Source: Rhizobium sp. 2MFCol3.1 (GTDB lineage Bacteria; Pseudomonadota; Alphaproteobacteria; Rhizobiales; Rhizobiaceae). Taken from it: 64,000 nucleotides of DNA. The first letter of the stretch is position 1; each line of letters starts with the position of its first letter. The notes beneath the pieces are model-generated. The model worked only from the letters and a program-made list of their open reading frames with translations. It was not told the origin of the DNA and did no database searches. The DNA is taken from assembly GCF_000377565.1 (NCBI RefSeq), contig NZ_KB898360.1:124001-188000 (forward strand), read 5' to 3'. Shown piece by piece: positions 26,711 through 37,323 of the stretch. Position numbers and translations under genes: made by a program.

Positions 26711-27463
26711 ATGCCCACGATATTGATCACCGGTTGCTCGTCCGGCTTTGGCCTGGAGACCGCGAAACTCTTTCTCGACCGCGGCTGGGACGTGATCGCA
26801 ACGATGCGCAAGCCCGACCCCGACCTGCTGCCGGCCTCCGAACGCCTGCGCGTTCTGCCGCTCGACGTCACGGACCCCACAAGCATAGCCGAGGCCGTGG
26901 CCGCCGCCGGTCATATCGACGTGCTGGTCAACAACGCCGGCTTCGGAGCCCCTTCGCCCATCGAACTCACGGCGCCGGAGACCGTGCGGTCCCTGTTCGA
27001 GACAAACACGATCGGCACCTTGGCGATGGTCCAGGCCGTCGTGCCGCAGATGCGCCAACGCCGCGCAGGCGTGGTCATCAACGTCACCTCGACAGTGACG
27101 GTGAAGACGCTGCCGGTCATCGGCGTCTACCGCGCCAGCAAGGCTGCGGTGAACGCGCTGACGGAATCCTTGGCAGTCGAGATGGAGCCCTTCGGCGTGC
27201 GGGTGCATATCGTTCTGCCGGGCCGCTCGCCAACCACCCGCTTCGGCGAAAACGCGCGTCCCCATTTCCGTGGTCTTGATGATGCCGACTATGCGCCGAT
27301 GCTCCAACAGTTCATCAAGGACGTGCAGGACGATACCGGCCCGGTGACCCATGCCGCCGACGTGGCCGAGGCCGTGTGGCGGGCCGCCACCGATCCATCC
27401 GCGCCACTGCGTATTCCGGGTGGCGCCGACGCGGAACTCTGGATGGCCGAGGCGGGCCTCTAA
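26711..27463 (+). CDS. Short-chain dehydrogenase/reductase
   Basis: A 250-residue SDR with TGCSSGFG cofactor motif, NNAGFG, and catalytic YRASK after NVTSTVTV. The ATG at 26711 is preferred because GGAGACGCAG is its SD sequence; an in-frame TTG at 26699 would consume that site. It is divergent from the AraC regulator (99 bases apart), which probably controls it. Substrate unknown. Confidence 0.92.
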   Translation: MPTILITGCSSGFGLETAKLFLDRGWDVIATMRKPDPDLLPASERLRVLPLDVTDPTSIAEAVAAAGHIDVLVNNAGFGAPSPIELTAPETVRSLFETNTIGTLAMVQAVVPQMRQRRAGVVINVTSTVTVKTLPVIGVYRASKAAVNALTESLAVEMEPFGVRVHIVLPGRSPTTRFGENARPHFRGLDDADYAPMLQQFIKDVQDDTGPVTHAADVAEAVWRAATDPSAPLRIPGGADAELWMAEAGL

Positions 27464-27539
27464 GCCCTTCCCACGACGGATGAACAACCTTTCAGCCCGG
27501 GGCCGCGCCAGGCAGTCCCGAGCCCACCAATCGAAGCGA

Positions 27540-28172
27540 CTAACTCCGCTGCAGCGCCAGATGCGCCCCGAGGCCGATCAGGATCCCTCCACCCGCACGC
27601 TGCACCAGCCGCTGTGCCGAGCCCGAGCGCTTCAGCCTCGAAACCACGGCGCCCGCCAGCATCACGCAGACGATATCGGCCGACGAGAAGATGAAATTGA
27701 CGATCGTCCCCAAAAGCACGAATTGCAGCCAGACCGGGAAGCTGGCGGCCGGATCGATGAATTGCGGCAGGAAGGCCAGGAAGAAGAGCGCCGTCTTCGG
27801 GTTCAGCACCTCGATCGAGATGCTCTCGACAAAGGCGCGCCGCCCGGACTTCGGATCGATGGCAGCGAGCGTCGTCTCTCCTTGAGACTTGCTGCGAAAC
27901 AGCGAGATGCCGAGCCAGACCAGATAGGCCGCGCCGGCGAGCTTCACCGCCATATAGAGCACGGGCACGGCGTGAAAGATGATCGACAGCCCCGCGGCGG
28001 CAGCTATCACATGTACGTAGCAACCGATATGGATACCGAGCGTCGCCATGAACCCGGCCCGCCTGCCCCGCGCCAAAGTCTGCGCCGCCGCATAAAGCAT
28101 CGCCGGCCCCGGAATATAGGCGAACAACGCCGTGGTGACGAAGAAGGTGATCAGAAGCTCGGTTGATGGCAT
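27540..28172 (-). CDS. LysE/RhtB family amino acid exporter
   Basis: A 210-residue inner-membrane protein with about six hydrophobic segments. The N-terminal family motif reads FFVTTALFAYIPGPAMLY and the NPKTALFFLAFLPQFID block follows at the middle. Members export amino acids or homoserine lactones; the substrate here is unknown. The ATG at 28172 follows AGAGGACGAC and gives the usual length; longer upstream starts are not supported. It is downstream of gltD but separated by a terminator. Confidence 0.92.
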   Translation of the reverse strand: MPSTELLITFFVTTALFAYIPGPAMLYAAAQTLARGRRAGFMATLGIHIGCYVHVIAAAAGLSIIFHAVPVLYMAVKLAGAAYLVWLGISLFRSKSQGETTLAAIDPKSGRRAFVESISIEVLNPKTALFFLAFLPQFIDPAASFPVWLQFVLLGTIVNFIFSSADIVCVMLAGAVVSRLKRSGSAQRLVQRAGGGILIGLGAHLALQRS

Positions 28173-28272
28173 GTCGTCCTCTTTTGGCATCGCCATGACG
28201 CCCGCGCATGGCGGCCAGCATAGAGCGCCGCGCCGAACTTTGCCATCTGACGTGCGCCGATATCGGTCCCAC

Positions 28273-28307
28273 AAAAAAGCTCAGGGCCGCGTCACGCAGC
28301 CCCGAGC
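28273..28307 (-). terminator. Rho-independent terminator of the gltBD transcript
   Basis: Read on the minus strand, GCTCGGGGCTGC-GTGAC-GCGGCCCTGAGC forms a 12-base stem with two mismatches, followed by TTTTTT. It lies just after the gltD stop. Confidence 0.85.
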
Positions 28308-28334
28308 CGAGATCGATCCGAACGTCCCGTCCGC

Positions 28335-29789
28335 TTAGCGCGGCAGAACCGTCGAGCCCATCAGCGCCTCGTCGATCGCGCGCGCCGCCTGGCGTCCCTC
28401 GCGGATCGCCCAGACGACCAGCGACTGGCCGCGGCGCACGTCGCCCGCCGTCCAGAACTTGTCAACCGAGGTCTTGTAGTCCCGGTCGTTGGCGACGACG
28501 TTGGTCGAGCCGCGGCGGTCGGTGTTGAGCGTCAGCTTGCCGTCGAGTTCCTTGAGCACGCTCGTGGTGAACGGGCCGCTGAAGCCGATGGCGATGAAGG
28601 CGAGGTCTGCCTTGATGATGAACTCCGTGCCGGCGATCGGCTTGCGGCGTTCATCGACTTCGCAGCACTTCACGCCGGTCAGGACGCCGTCTTCTCCGAC
28701 GAATTCGAGCGTCGCCACCTGGAATTCGCGGACGGCACCTTCAGCCTGGCTGGAGGAGGTCCGCATCTTGGTGGCCCAGAACGGCCAGACGGCGAGCTTG
28801 TCTTCCTTCTCCGGCGGCTGCGGGCGGATATCAAGCTGGGTGACCTTCACGGCCCCCTGGCGGAACGCCGTGCCGACGCAGTCCGATGCGGTATCACCGC
28901 CGCCGACGACGACGACATGCTTGGCGCCTGCGAGGATCGGGTCCGATGCCCAGCCGACGCTGTCGATGTTTTCGCGGCCGACGCGCTTGTTCTGCTGCAC
29001 GAGGTAAGGCATCGCATCGTGAACGCCGGCAAGGTCGAAGCCCGGAATGCCGGCTTCGCGCGGCGTTTCCGAACCGCCGCAGTAGAGCACCGCGTCGTGA
29101 TCGGCGAGCAGCTGCTCGACCTTCAGATCGACGCCGACATTGACGCCGCAATGGAAGGTCACGCCCTCGCCCGAGATCTGCTCGACGCGACGGTCGATGA
29201 AGTTCTTCTCCATCTTGAAGTCGGGAATGCCGTAGCGCAGCAGGCCGCCGGGCTTGGATTCACGCTCATAGACATGCACCTCGTGGCCGGCGCGGCCGAG
29301 CTGCTGGGCCGCCGCCATGCCGGCGGGGCCCGAACCGATGATCGCCACCTTCTTGCCGGTACGGACAGCGGCCGGCTGCGGCCGGATGAAGCCGAGCTCA
29401 TAGGCCTTGTCGGCGATCGCCTGCTCGACGGTCTTGATGGCGACCGGCGCGTCCTCGAGGTTCAGCGTGCAGGCTTCTTCGCAGGGCGCGGGGCAGACGC
29501 GGCCGGTGAATTCAGGGAAGTTATTGGTGGAATGCAGATTCTGGATCGCTGCTTCCCAGTTGTTGTTGTAGACCAGATCGTTCCAGTCGGGGATTTGGTT
29601 GTGCACGGGACAACCGGTCGGGCCATGGCAATAAGGAATGCCACAGTCCATGCAGCGCGCGGCCTGTTTCTGCACTTCCGGGTCCGACATCGGGATCGTG
29701 AATTCGCGGAAATGCCGGATGCGGTCCGACGCCGGCTGATACTTCGCCACCTGCCGGTCGATTTCCAGAAACCCTGTTACCTTACCCAT
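28335..29789 (-). CDS. gltD: Glutamate synthase small subunit
   Basis: A 484-residue subunit that passes electrons from NADPH to the large subunit. N-terminal cysteine clusters for iron-sulfur centres are visible (CMDCGIPYC, and CPAPCEEAC), then an FAD motif ([18 protein letters not shown]) and an NADPH motif ([12 protein letters not shown]). The ATG at 29789 ([13 protein letters not shown]) is the family start; an upstream in-frame ATG adds eight residues without support. In most rhizobia it follows gltB directly, but here a vapBC cassette intervenes. Confidence 0.95.
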   Translation of the reverse strand: MGKVTGFLEIDRQVAKYQPASDRIRHFREFTIPMSDPEVQKQAARCMDCGIPYCHGPTGCPVHNQIPDWNDLVYNNNWEAAIQNLHSTNNFPEFTGRVCPAPCEEACTLNLEDAPVAIKTVEQAIADKAYELGFIRPQPAAVRTGKKVAIIGSGPAGMAAAQQLGRAGHEVHVYERESKPGGLLRYGIPDFKMEKNFIDRRVEQISGEGVTFHCGVNVGVDLKVEQLLADHDAVLYCGGSETPREAGIPGFDLAGVHDAMPYLVQQNKRVGRENIDSVGWASDPILAGAKHVVVVGGGDTASDCVGTAFRQGAVKVTQLDIRPQPPEKEDKLAVWPFWATKMRTSSSQAEGAVREFQVATLEFVGEDGVLTGVKCCEVDERRKPIAGTEFIIKADLAFIAIGFSGPFTTSVLKELDGKLTLNTDRRGSTNVVANDRDYKTSVDKFWTAGDVRRGQSLVVWAIREGRQAARAIDEALMGSTVLPR

Positions 29790-29828
29790 GCTGCTGTCTT
29801 CCCTTACACTCATGACCGCCTCTTTCGT

Positions 29829-30227
29829 TCAGCGCAGCCAGTTTTCAACCTTTAATCCCGGCACGCGGGAGAATATCTCGTCGTTCGTCACCATGACCGC
29901 ATCTAGCGCGAGCGCGTGCGACGCAATCCAAAGATCGTTGGCATCGATCCCGTCACCCTGAAGCCGCATCTCATTTCTGAGGCGGCCATAAACCTCTTCT
30001 GTAGGCGCCTCCAAAGGCCAGACCGGTATCGATCCCAATATCGCATCAAGCGCTTCTCGACCTCTGACCGATGCATTCTTCGCCAGTCCGTAGAGAATTT
30101 CTCCCCTTACCACGATGCTGGTACCCACCTCATCAGCCGCGCTGAACCGCAAACGTCGTGCCGCCTGACCTCGAGGGTTTCGGACAACATCCGAAATTAC
30201 GTTCGTGTCCAAGAGAAACCGCGTCAT
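29829..30227 (-). CDS. vapC: VapC-family PIN-domain toxin
   Basis: A 132-residue PIN ribonuclease. The acidic residues are Asp7 (LLDTN), Glu43 (VRGEILYG) and the Asp in DANDLWIASHA, with a further TNDEIF near the end; all four expected positions are filled, so the toxin is probably active. Such toxins cleave tRNA or rRNA. It overlaps vapB by four bases (ATGA). It is inserted between gltB and gltD. Confidence 0.92.
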   Translation of the reverse strand: MTRFLLDTNVISDVVRNPRGQAARRLRFSAADEVGTSIVVRGEILYGLAKNASVRGREALDAILGSIPVWPLEAPTEEVYGRLRNEMRLQGDGIDANDLWIASHALALDAVMVTNDEIFSRVPGLKVENWLR

Positions 30228-30490
30228 AGGTCGATATCGTCAAGTGGCAGAAGCCCCTCTTCCCCGGGATCTCCCGGGATCTCTTCGTCAAGTGGCTCCT
30301 GCTCTGCCAGCCAGTCCAGCACCTCGATCAAGGTCATCTTCGTCTGTTTCGGACGCATATGGATGACCCCATCATTGTCCTGAGACATCATCACCTTGTC
30401 GCCCTCGATGGTAAAGTCGGCCGGAATGCGAACCGCCCGACTTCGGCCATTGCGAAAGATACTGACTTCCTTTTCATCCCTTGCTTCCAT
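30224..30490 (-). CDS. vapB: VapB-family antitoxin, AbrB/SpoVT type
   Basis: An 88-residue antitoxin. The N-terminal swapped-hairpin DNA-binding domain reads VSIFRNGRSRAVRIPADF; the acidic C-terminus (EQEPLDEEIPGDPGEEGLLPLDDIDL in part) should bind and block VapC. The ATG at 30490 follows GGAGGCGGCC. A palindrome at 30504-30529 directly upstream is the likely autorepression operator. Confidence 0.92.
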   Translation of the reverse strand: MEARDEKEVSIFRNGRSRAVRIPADFTIEGDKVMMSQDNDGVIHMRPKQTKMTLIEVLDWLAEQEPLDEEIPGDPGEEGLLPLDDIDL

Positions 30491-30503
30491 GGCCGCCTCC
30501 AAA

Positions 30504-30529
30504 GTGTGATATGACGCATCATATCACAC
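30504..30529. promoter_or_regulatory. Palindromic operator of vapBC
   Basis: GTGTGATATGA-CGCA-TCATATCACAC is a perfect 11-base inverted repeat with a 4-base spacer. It is 14 bases upstream of the vapB start codon and 19 bases after the gltB stop, as expected of a VapBC autorepressor site overlapping the promoter. Confidence 0.75.
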
Positions 30530-30547
30530 CCCATTATCAACGCCAAT

Positions 30548-33500
30548 TCACTCCGCGGCGATCCCCATCCGGCTGCGCTCCATTTCCTCGAGCGCGCGGC
30601 GGTATTCGACCGGCATGACCTTGCGGAACTTCGGACGATACTCCGCCCAGTTGTCCAGGATCTGCTTGGCACGGGTGGATTCCGTGTAGTGCAGGTGGTT
30701 GGAGATCAACTGGTAGAGGCGTTCCTCGTCGTGGCGGGTCATGTCGCCGGAAACGTCGACGCGGCCCTTGTGCGCGAGATCGCCGCCATGGTGATGCAGC
30801 TTCTCCATCAGGTCGTCTTCCTCGGGAACCGGCTCGAGTTCGACCATCGCCATGTTGCAGCGCTTGGCGAAATCGCCGCTCTCGTCCAGAACATAGGCGA
30901 CGCCACCAGACATGCCGGCCGCGAAGTTGCGGCCCGTCTCGCCGAGCACGACCACCACGCCACCCGTCATGTATTCGCAGCCGTGGTCGCCCACGCCTTC
31001 GACGATGGCGATGGCGCCGGAGTTGCGCACCGCGAAGCGCTCGCCCGCGACACCGCGGAAATAGCACTCGCCCTCGGTCGCGCCGTAAAGCACGGTGTTG
31101 CCGACGATGATCGAGTTCTCTGCCTCGATCTTCGAGTTCTCCGGCGGACGCACGATGATCTTGCCGCCCGAAAGACCCTTGCCGACATAGTCGTTGCCGT
31201 CGCCGATCAGCTTGAAGGTCACGCCGCGCGCCAGGAACGCACCGAACGACTGTCCGGCCGTGCCGCGCAGCGTCACGTTGATCGTGTCTTCCTTCAGGCC
31301 GCGGTGGTTGTAGCGCTTGGCGACTTCGCCAGACAGCATCGCGCCCGCCGAACGGTCGACGTTCTTGATGTCGACTTCGAAGCTGACAGGCGTCTTCGAC
31401 GCGAGCGCAGGCTCGGCTTCCGCGATCATCTTGCGGTCGAGAATGTCGTCGATCGGGTGCTTCTGGCGTGATGTCCAGTAGGTGGCTTCCTTCGGCGCCT
31501 CGACCTTGTGGAAGATGCGGCTGAAGTCGAGACCCTTGGACTTCCAGTGCGCCAGCATCTCGTCCTTCTCGAGCAGCTCCGAAGCGCCGATGATGTCATC
31601 GAACTTGGTGAAGCCGAGCGAGGCCAGGATCTCGCGCACTTCGTTGGCGACGAAGAAGAAGTAGTTGATGACGTGCTCCGGCGTACCCTTGAAGCGCTTG
31701 CGCAGGACAGGATCCTGCGTGGCAACGCCGACGGGGCAGGTGTTCAGGTGGCACTTGCGCATCATGATGCAGCCGGCGGCGATGACAGGAGCCGTCGCGA
31801 AGCCGAACTCGTCGGCACCGAGAAGCGCACCGATGATGACGTCGCGGCCGGTCTTCAGGCCACCATCGACCTGCAGCGCGATGCGCGAACGAAGGCCGTT
31901 CAGCACCAGCGTCTGCTGCGTTTCGGCAAGGCCGATTTCCCATGGGGAACCGGCATGCTTGAGCGAGGTCAACGGCGATGCGCCGGTGCCGCCGTCGAAG
32001 CCGGAGACCGTGATGTGGTCGGCGCGCGCCTTGGCGACACCGGCGGCAACCGTGCCGACGCCGACTTCCGAGACGAGCTTGACCGAGACATCGGACGTCG
32101 GGTTGACGTTCTTCAGGTCGTAGATCAGCTGTGCCAGATCTTCGATCGAGTAGATGTCGTGGTGCGGCGGCGGCGAGATCAGGCCGACACCCGGCGTCGA
32201 GTGGCGGGTCTTGGCGACCGTCGCATCGACCTTATGGCCGGGCAGCTGGCCGCCTTCGCCGGGCTTGGCGCCCTGCGCGACCTTGATCTGCAGCATGTCG
32301 GCGTTGACCAGATATTCCGTCGTCACACCGAAGCGTCCCGATGCGATCTGCTTGATCGCCGAGCGTTCCGGGTTCGCCGAACCATCCGGCAGCGGGAAGT
32401 AGCGGTCGCTCTCTTCGCCGCCCTCGCCGGTGTTGGACTTACCACCGATCTTGTTCATCGCGATCGCCAGCGTCGTATGCGCCTCCCGGCTGATAGAGCC
32501 GAAGGACATGGCGCCGGTCGAGAAGCGCTTGACGATCTCGACTGCAGGCTCGACTTCATCAAGCGAGACGGGCTTCCGCCCGATCTGCTCGGCGGTCTTG
32601 ATCTTGAACAGGCCGCGAATGGTGTTCATGCGCAGCGCCGATGTGTTCACCATCTCGGCGAACTCGCGGTAGCGGTCCTCGGAGTTGCCGCGAACGGCGT
32701 GCTGCAGCGTGGCAACAGCATCCGGCGTCCAGGCATGGCTTTCGCCGCGCATGCGGTAGGCATATTCGCCGCCGATATCGAGCGTGGTCGCGAGCAGCGG
32801 ATCCTTGCCGAAGGCGGAGTTGTGGCGGGCAACGGTCTCTTCCGAGATCGCCTTGAGATCGACGCCTTCGATCATCGTCGCGGTGCCGAAGAAATACTTG
32901 TCGACCAGCTCCTGCTGCAGGCCGATCGCATCGAAGATCTGGCCGCCGCAATAGGACTGATAGGTCGAGATGCCCATCTTCGACATGACCTTGAGAATGC
33001 CCTTACCGACCGCCTTGATGTAGCGGTAGACGACTTCGGACGCGTCCACTTCCTTCGGGAACTCGCCCTTGGCATGCATGTCGAGCAGCGTGTCGAAGGC
33101 CAGGTACGGGTTGATCGCTTCCGCGCCGTAACCGGCGAGAAGACAGAAGTGGTGCACTTCGCGCGGCTCGCCGGTTTCGACGACGAGGCCGACGGAGGTT
33201 CTGAGACCCTTGCGGATCAGGTGATGGTGCACGGCGGCCGTTGCGAGCAGCGCCGGGATCGCGATGCGATCCGGCCCGATCTGGCGGTCGGAGAGCACGA
33301 TGATGTTGTAGCCGCCCTTGACGGCCGCTTCCGCACGCTCGCAGAGACGGTCGAGCATTTCGGGCATGCCTTCGGCGCCACGCTCCACATCATAGGTGAA
33401 GTCGAGCGTTTTGGTGTCGAAACGGTCTTCCGTGTGGCCGATCGAGCGGATCTTTTCGAGATCGCCATTGGTAAGGATCGGCTGACGTACTTCCAGGCGC

Positions 33501-35272
33501 TTGGCGTTGGCCGCACCCTCGTGGTCGAGAATGTTCGGGCGCGGGCCGATGAAGGACACCAGGCTCATGACCAGCTCTTCGCGGATCGGATCGATCGGCG
33601 GGTTGGTGACCTGCGCGAAGTTCTGCTTGAAGTAGGTGTAGAGCAGCTTCGACTTTTCCGACATGGCCGAGATCGGCGTATCGGTGCCCATCGAGCCCAC
33701 GGCTTCCTGGCCCGTCGTCGCCATCGGTGACATCAGGATCTTGGTGTCTTCGGTGGTGTAGCCGAAGGCCTGCTGGCGGTTGAGCAGCGAGACGTCACGG
33801 CGCAGCGCGCGCGGCTCCACCGGCTTCAGGTCTTCGAGGATCAACTGCGTACGATCGAGCCAGCTGCGATAGGGATGCTTGGTCGCAAGCTCGGTCTTCA
33901 GCTCCTCGTCGGAGACGATCTTGCCCTTCTCCATGTCGATCAAGAGCATCTTGCCCGGCTGCAGGCGCCACTTCTTGACGATATCCTCTTCAGCCACCGG
34001 CAACGTGCCGGCTTCCGAGGCGAGGATGACGCGATCGTCTGACGTGACGAGATAGCGGGCCGGACGCAGGCCGTTACGGTCGAGCGTCGCGCCGATCTGC
34101 TTGCCGTCTGTGAAGGCAACAGCGGCCGGGCCGTCCCACGGCTCCATCAGGGCTGCGTGATATTCGTAGAACGCCTTGCGCTCCTTCGACATCGACTGGT
34201 TGCCGGCCCAGGCTTCCGGGATCAGCATCATCACGGCATGCGCCATGGAGTAGCCGCCGCGCACGAGGAACTCGAGCGCGTTGTCGAAACAGGCCGTGTC
34301 CGACTGACCTTCATAGGAGATCGGCCAGAGCTTGGAGATGTCCTCGCCGAAGAGCGGCGAAGACACCGACGCCTGACGCGCCGCCATCCAGTTGACGTTG
34401 GAGCGCAGCGTGTTGATTTCGCCGTTGTGGGCGACCATGCGGTAAGGGTGCGCCAGCTTCCAGGACGGGAAGGTGTTGGTCGAGAAGCGCTGGTGCACGA
34501 GCGCGACCGCGGACTCAAAACGCGGGTCCGACAGGTCCGTGTAGTAGGCGCCGACCTGGTAGGCCAGGAACATGCCCTTGTAGACGATCGTCGAGGACGA
34601 CAGCGACACCGGATAGAAGTGGCTCTCCTCGCCATCGAACTCGTCATAGATACGGTTGGAGATCACCTTGCGCAGCGTGAACAGGCGGCGTTCGAATTCA
34701 TCGGTGGTCGCGGCGCTATCGCCCGCACCGATGAAGATCTGACAGTGATGCGGTTCGGTCGCGGCGATATCCGGCGCCTTCGACAGCGACGAGTTGTCGA
34801 CAGGCACGTCGCGGAAGCCGATGAGAACCTGGCCCTCTTCGGAGATGACGTCCTGCATCACCTTCTTGAAATGCGCGATCTGCTTTTCGTCGCGCGGCAT
34901 GAAGATATGGCCGACACCATATTCGCCGGCCTTCGGCAGGGTGATGCCCTGCTTGGCCATTTCCTCGCGGAAGAAGCGATCGGGAATCTGCACGAGAATG
35001 CCCGCACCGTCACCCATCAGCGGGTCGGCGCCGACAGCACCACGGTGCGTCAGGTTCTCGAGAATGAAGAGACCGTCCTTGACGATCTGGTGCGACTTCT
35101 GGCCCTTCATATGCGCGACGAAGCCGACGCCGCAGGCGTCATGCTCGTTGCGTGGGTCATAGAGGCCCTGTTTGCCCGGGAGACCGTTGGCGAACTTACG
35201 CGTATCGGCCACCGCGCGCATGTCTGCTGCTGCGAACTGGTCGATGTCAGTGGATGGCGTATTCTTCGTCAT
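30548..35272 (-). CDS. gltB: Glutamate synthase large subunit
   Basis: A 1574-residue subunit that transfers the amide nitrogen of glutamine to 2-oxoglutarate. The glutaminase domain starts at Cys47 (EHDACGVGF) after a propeptide. The central and FMN synthase domains follow ([17 protein letters not shown]), then the 3Fe-4S motif [12 protein letters not shown], and the C-terminal GXGXG beta-helix. The ATG at 35272 (MTKNTPSTD) is chosen for SD spacing from GGAGG; 35275 is an equal alternative. It pairs with gltD across the vapBC cassette. Confidence 0.96.
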   Translation of the reverse strand: MTKNTPSTDIDQFAAADMRAVADTRKFANGLPGKQGLYDPRNEHDACGVGFVAHMKGQKSHQIVKDGLFILENLTHRGAVGADPLMGDGAGILVQIPDRFFREEMAKQGITLPKAGEYGVGHIFMPRDEKQIAHFKKVMQDVISEEGQVLIGFRDVPVDNSSLSKAPDIAATEPHHCQIFIGAGDSAATTDEFERRLFTLRKVISNRIYDEFDGEESHFYPVSLSSSTIVYKGMFLAYQVGAYYTDLSDPRFESAVALVHQRFSTNTFPSWKLAHPYRMVAHNGEINTLRSNVNWMAARQASVSSPLFGEDISKLWPISYEGQSDTACFDNALEFLVRGGYSMAHAVMMLIPEAWAGNQSMSKERKAFYEYHAALMEPWDGPAAVAFTDGKQIGATLDRNGLRPARYLVTSDDRVILASEAGTLPVAEEDIVKKWRLQPGKMLLIDMEKGKIVSDEELKTELATKHPYRSWLDRTQLILEDLKPVEPRALRRDVSLLNRQQAFGYTTEDTKILMSPMATTGQEAVGSMGTDTPISAMSEKSKLLYTYFKQNFAQVTNPPIDPIREELVMSLVSFIGPRPNILDHEGAANAKRLEVRQPILTNGDLEKIRSIGHTEDRFDTKTLDFTYDVERGAEGMPEMLDRLCERAEAAVKGGYNIIVLSDRQIGPDRIAIPALLATAAVHHHLIRKGLRTSVGLVVETGEPREVHHFCLLAGYGAEAINPYLAFDTLLDMHAKGEFPKEVDASEVVYRYIKAVGKGILKVMSKMGISTYQSYCGGQIFDAIGLQQELVDKYFFGTATMIEGVDLKAISEETVARHNSAFGKDPLLATTLDIGGEYAYRMRGESHAWTPDAVATLQHAVRGNSEDRYREFAEMVNTSALRMNTIRGLFKIKTAEQIGRKPVSLDEVEPAVEIVKRFSTGAMSFGSISREAHTTLAIAMNKIGGKSNTGEGGEESDRYFPLPDGSANPERSAIKQIASGRFGVTTEYLVNADMLQIKVAQGAKPGEGGQLPGHKVDATVAKTRHSTPGVGLISPPPHHDIYSIEDLAQLIYDLKNVNPTSDVSVKLVSEVGVGTVAAGVAKARADHITVSGFDGGTGASPLTSLKHAGSPWEIGLAETQQTLVLNGLRSRIALQVDGGLKTGRDVIIGALLGADEFGFATAPVIAAGCIMMRKCHLNTCPVGVATQDPVLRKRFKGTPEHVINYFFFVANEVREILASLGFTKFDDIIGASELLEKDEMLAHWKSKGLDFSRIFHKVEAPKEATYWTSRQKHPIDDILDRKMIAEAEPALASKTPVSFEVDIKNVDRSAGAMLSGEVAKRYNHRGLKEDTINVTLRGTAGQSFGAFLARGVTFKLIGDGNDYVGKGLSGGKIIVRPPENSKIEAENSIIVGNTVLYGATEGECYFRGVAGERFAVRNSGAIAIVEGVGDHGCEYMTGGVVVVLGETGRNFAAGMSGGVAYVLDESGDFAKRCNMAMVELEPVPEEDDLMEKLHHHGGDLAHKGRVDVSGDMTRHDEERLYQLISNHLHYTESTRAKQILDNWAEYRPKFRKVMPVEYRRALEEMERSRMGIAAE

Positions 35273-35831
35273 CATCTTGCCTCCTGTCAGAGCCCGCGAT
35301 CGTGCGGGCGGCTCTTCGTCGCACACCGTCCCTGATATTAGGTTCGGCGCATGACAGCGCTGTTGCATTATCGAAGATCCGGTCGCCGGCGGCAGGCTTT
35401 CTCTGGGAAGGCAGAGCCTTTCCCGACAAATCAACCGTTGCGCTCCGCGCCTGCCATAGGTCCGTGCGGGAACTTCGTCCGCGGTCCAAGAACTATAGCG
35501 TGAAACCCCACGAGTGTAAGGTCCCCCAGCGCCTCTTCGGCCTTGACGGCCAAAATAGGACAGCAACCCTGTCCTAATCCATCGGTTCTATGCCAGAAAC
35601 GCAGCAGCTCCGCAAGAGCCATAAATTAAAAAAACGTCAATTGGCGCATCAAGATTACCAAATCAATCGCATTGGCGACATAAAATTACGCGATCTCGTA
35701 TTATATTGTTTCTTGATTGCGGAATTCAATTTTTGTGATGGGTTGCGCCCCAATCGCTTGATCCGGTGAAGCTTTGGATTAAGCTCCGATCCGAACCCGC
35801 CCCCACCTCCATTTTTTCCCAGGCATTTTCC
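35273..35831. other. Intergenic region between gltB and the threonine aldolase gene
   Basis: This 559-base divergent region contains no convincing gene. The gltB side has the SD sequence and a GC-rich leader. The stretch 35620-35740 is markedly AT-rich (TATTATATTGTTTC) and probably holds the aldolase promoter. I see no terminator, repeat or known riboswitch in it. Confidence 0.6.
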
Positions 35832-36881
35832 ATGATTTTCGCTTCCGACAACTGGGCTGGCGCCCACCGTTCCATTGCCGAGCGCCTGCTGCAGGAATCC
35901 GCCGGCTTCGCCGCCGCTTACGGCACCAGCGATCTCGACCGCCGCGTCGAGGCCCGCTTCGCCGAGATCTTCGAGCGTGAGGTCTCCGTCTTCTTCGTGG
36001 CGACGGGCACGGCCGCCAACTCGCTGTCGCTTGCGAGCGTCCAGCGCCCCGGCGGCATCACCTTCTGTCACGCCGAAGCCCACGTGATCGCCGATGAATG
36101 CGGCGCGCCCGATTTCTTCAGCCAGGCACGGCTTGCCCCTGTCGATGGCGAGTTGGGCAAGATCGATCCGGCGAAGCTCTCCAAGGCGATCGCCGGCTTC
36201 CCTGAAAACGCCGTTCATCATGGCCGCGCCACGGCCGTCACCATCACCCAGGCAACCGAGATCGGCACCGTCTACTCGCTCGACGAGATTGATGCCATCT
36301 CGGCGATCTGCAAGGAGCGCAAGCTGCCCCTCCACATGGATGGCGCCCGCTTCGCCAATGCGCTGGTGGCGCTTGATGCAAGCCCGGCCGAAATGACCTG
36401 GAAGCGCGGCGTCGACATCCTCTCCTTCGGCGGCACCAAGAACGGCTGCTGGTGCGCCGAGGCGATCGTCGTCTTCGATCCTGAAAAGGCGAAAGAGATG
36501 CCCTTCATCCGCAAGCGCGCCGCCCAGCTCTTCTCCAAGTCGCGCTTCATCGCCGCCCAGTTCGACGCCTATCTGGACAACGGTCTCTGGCTTGATCTCG
36601 CCGGCCACGCCAACGGCATGGCCGACCGCCTGCGCGCCGGCATCGGCGCCAGCAACTCGGCCCGCCTTGCCTGGTCGACAGCGTCGAACGAAGTCTTCGC
36701 CATTATAAAGAAGAGCGCCGGAAAGACCGCCGAAGACAAGGGCGCGAAATTCTACGAATGGCCGATCCCGTCAGCCACGCCCGATCTCGTCGGCGCAGAC
36801 GAGATCCTGATCCGCCTCGTCACCAGCTTCGCGACAGAGGAAAAGGACGTCGACAGCTTCCTGAGCTGCCTCGCATCCTGA
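35832..36881 (+). CDS. ltaE: Low-specificity L-threonine aldolase
   Basis: A 349-residue PLP enzyme that splits threonine and allo-threonine into glycine and acetaldehyde. The cofactor lysine is Lys203 in SFGGTKNG; HMDGARFANAL supplies the Asp-His pair region and ATGTAANSL the phosphate-binding part. The start at 35832 (MIFASDNW) is chosen because the substrate-binding SDN motif is always at the extreme N-terminus; the frame extending to 35766 adds residues unlike the family. Confidence 0.93.
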   Translation: MIFASDNWAGAHRSIAERLLQESAGFAAAYGTSDLDRRVEARFAEIFEREVSVFFVATGTAANSLSLASVQRPGGITFCHAEAHVIADECGAPDFFSQARLAPVDGELGKIDPAKLSKAIAGFPENAVHHGRATAVTITQATEIGTVYSLDEIDAISAICKERKLPLHMDGARFANALVALDASPAEMTWKRGVDILSFGGTKNGCWCAEAIVVFDPEKAKEMPFIRKRAAQLFSKSRFIAAQFDAYLDNGLWLDLAGHANGMADRLRAGIGASNSARLAWSTASNEVFAIIKKSAGKTAEDKGAKFYEWPIPSATPDLVGADEILIRLVTSFATEEKDVDSFLSCLAS

Positions 36882-36894
36882 CCCCATAAACGCC

Positions 36895-36928
36895 GATCGG
36901 CCCGGCGATCGAGATCACCGGGCCGATC
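36895..36928. terminator. Hairpin between the convergent aldolase and cyoD genes
   Basis: GATCGGCCCGG and CCGGGCCGATC form a perfect 11-base stem with a 12-base loop. There is no T-tract on either strand, so it may act as an RNA stabiliser or a weak terminator for both transcripts. Confidence 0.55.
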
Positions 36929-36969
36929 CTCATGGCGCCGCACCCAGCCATGCGGCGCGCACTCCTCAC

Positions 36970-37323
36970 CTACATGTTGCGCATTTCGCCCGCGCTCATC
37001 GGCATCATGTTCACGTTCATGTTGTACATGACCCAGATCGTGCCGACGATCGTGATGACCACGATGATGGCCGTGAAGATGAAGGCGATCAGCGTCCAGC
37101 CGTTTTCCGCGCGGCTGTCGACATGCAGGAAGCAGACGACGTGGACGATGATCTGCGCGATGGCCAGCGCGAAGATGATCACGGTGGTCGCCGCGGCATT
37201 TTCCAGCGCCCCGGACATGACCAGCCAGAACGGAATGACCGTCAGGATGATCGACAGGATCGAGCCGGTCCAGATGCTGCCCTTGCTGCCGTGAGCGGGT
37301 TCGGTGTGATGATGTGTGCTCAA
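36970..37323 (-). CDS. cyoD: Cytochrome o ubiquinol oxidase subunit IV
   Basis: A 117-residue membrane protein with three hydrophobic helices, starting STHHHTEPAHGSKGSIWTGSILS and containing IVHVVCFLHVD and the C-terminal MYNMNVNMM. No ATG is available; the TTG at 37323 overlaps the cyoC stop as TTGA and has GGAGCACTTCG before it. It is the last gene of cyoABCD. No cyoE (heme O synthase) gene follows. Confidence 0.9.
   Translation of the reverse strand: MSTHHHTEPAHGSKGSIWTGSILSIILTVIPFWLVMSGALENAAATTVIIFALAIAQIIVHVVCFLHVDSRAENGWTLIAFIFTAIIVVITIVGTIWVMYNMNVNMMPMSAGEMRNM

Noticed and set aside
31508..33730. A 740-codon plus-strand open frame
   Set aside because: Antisense shadow of gltB; sequence is low in meaning and has no SD or domain.
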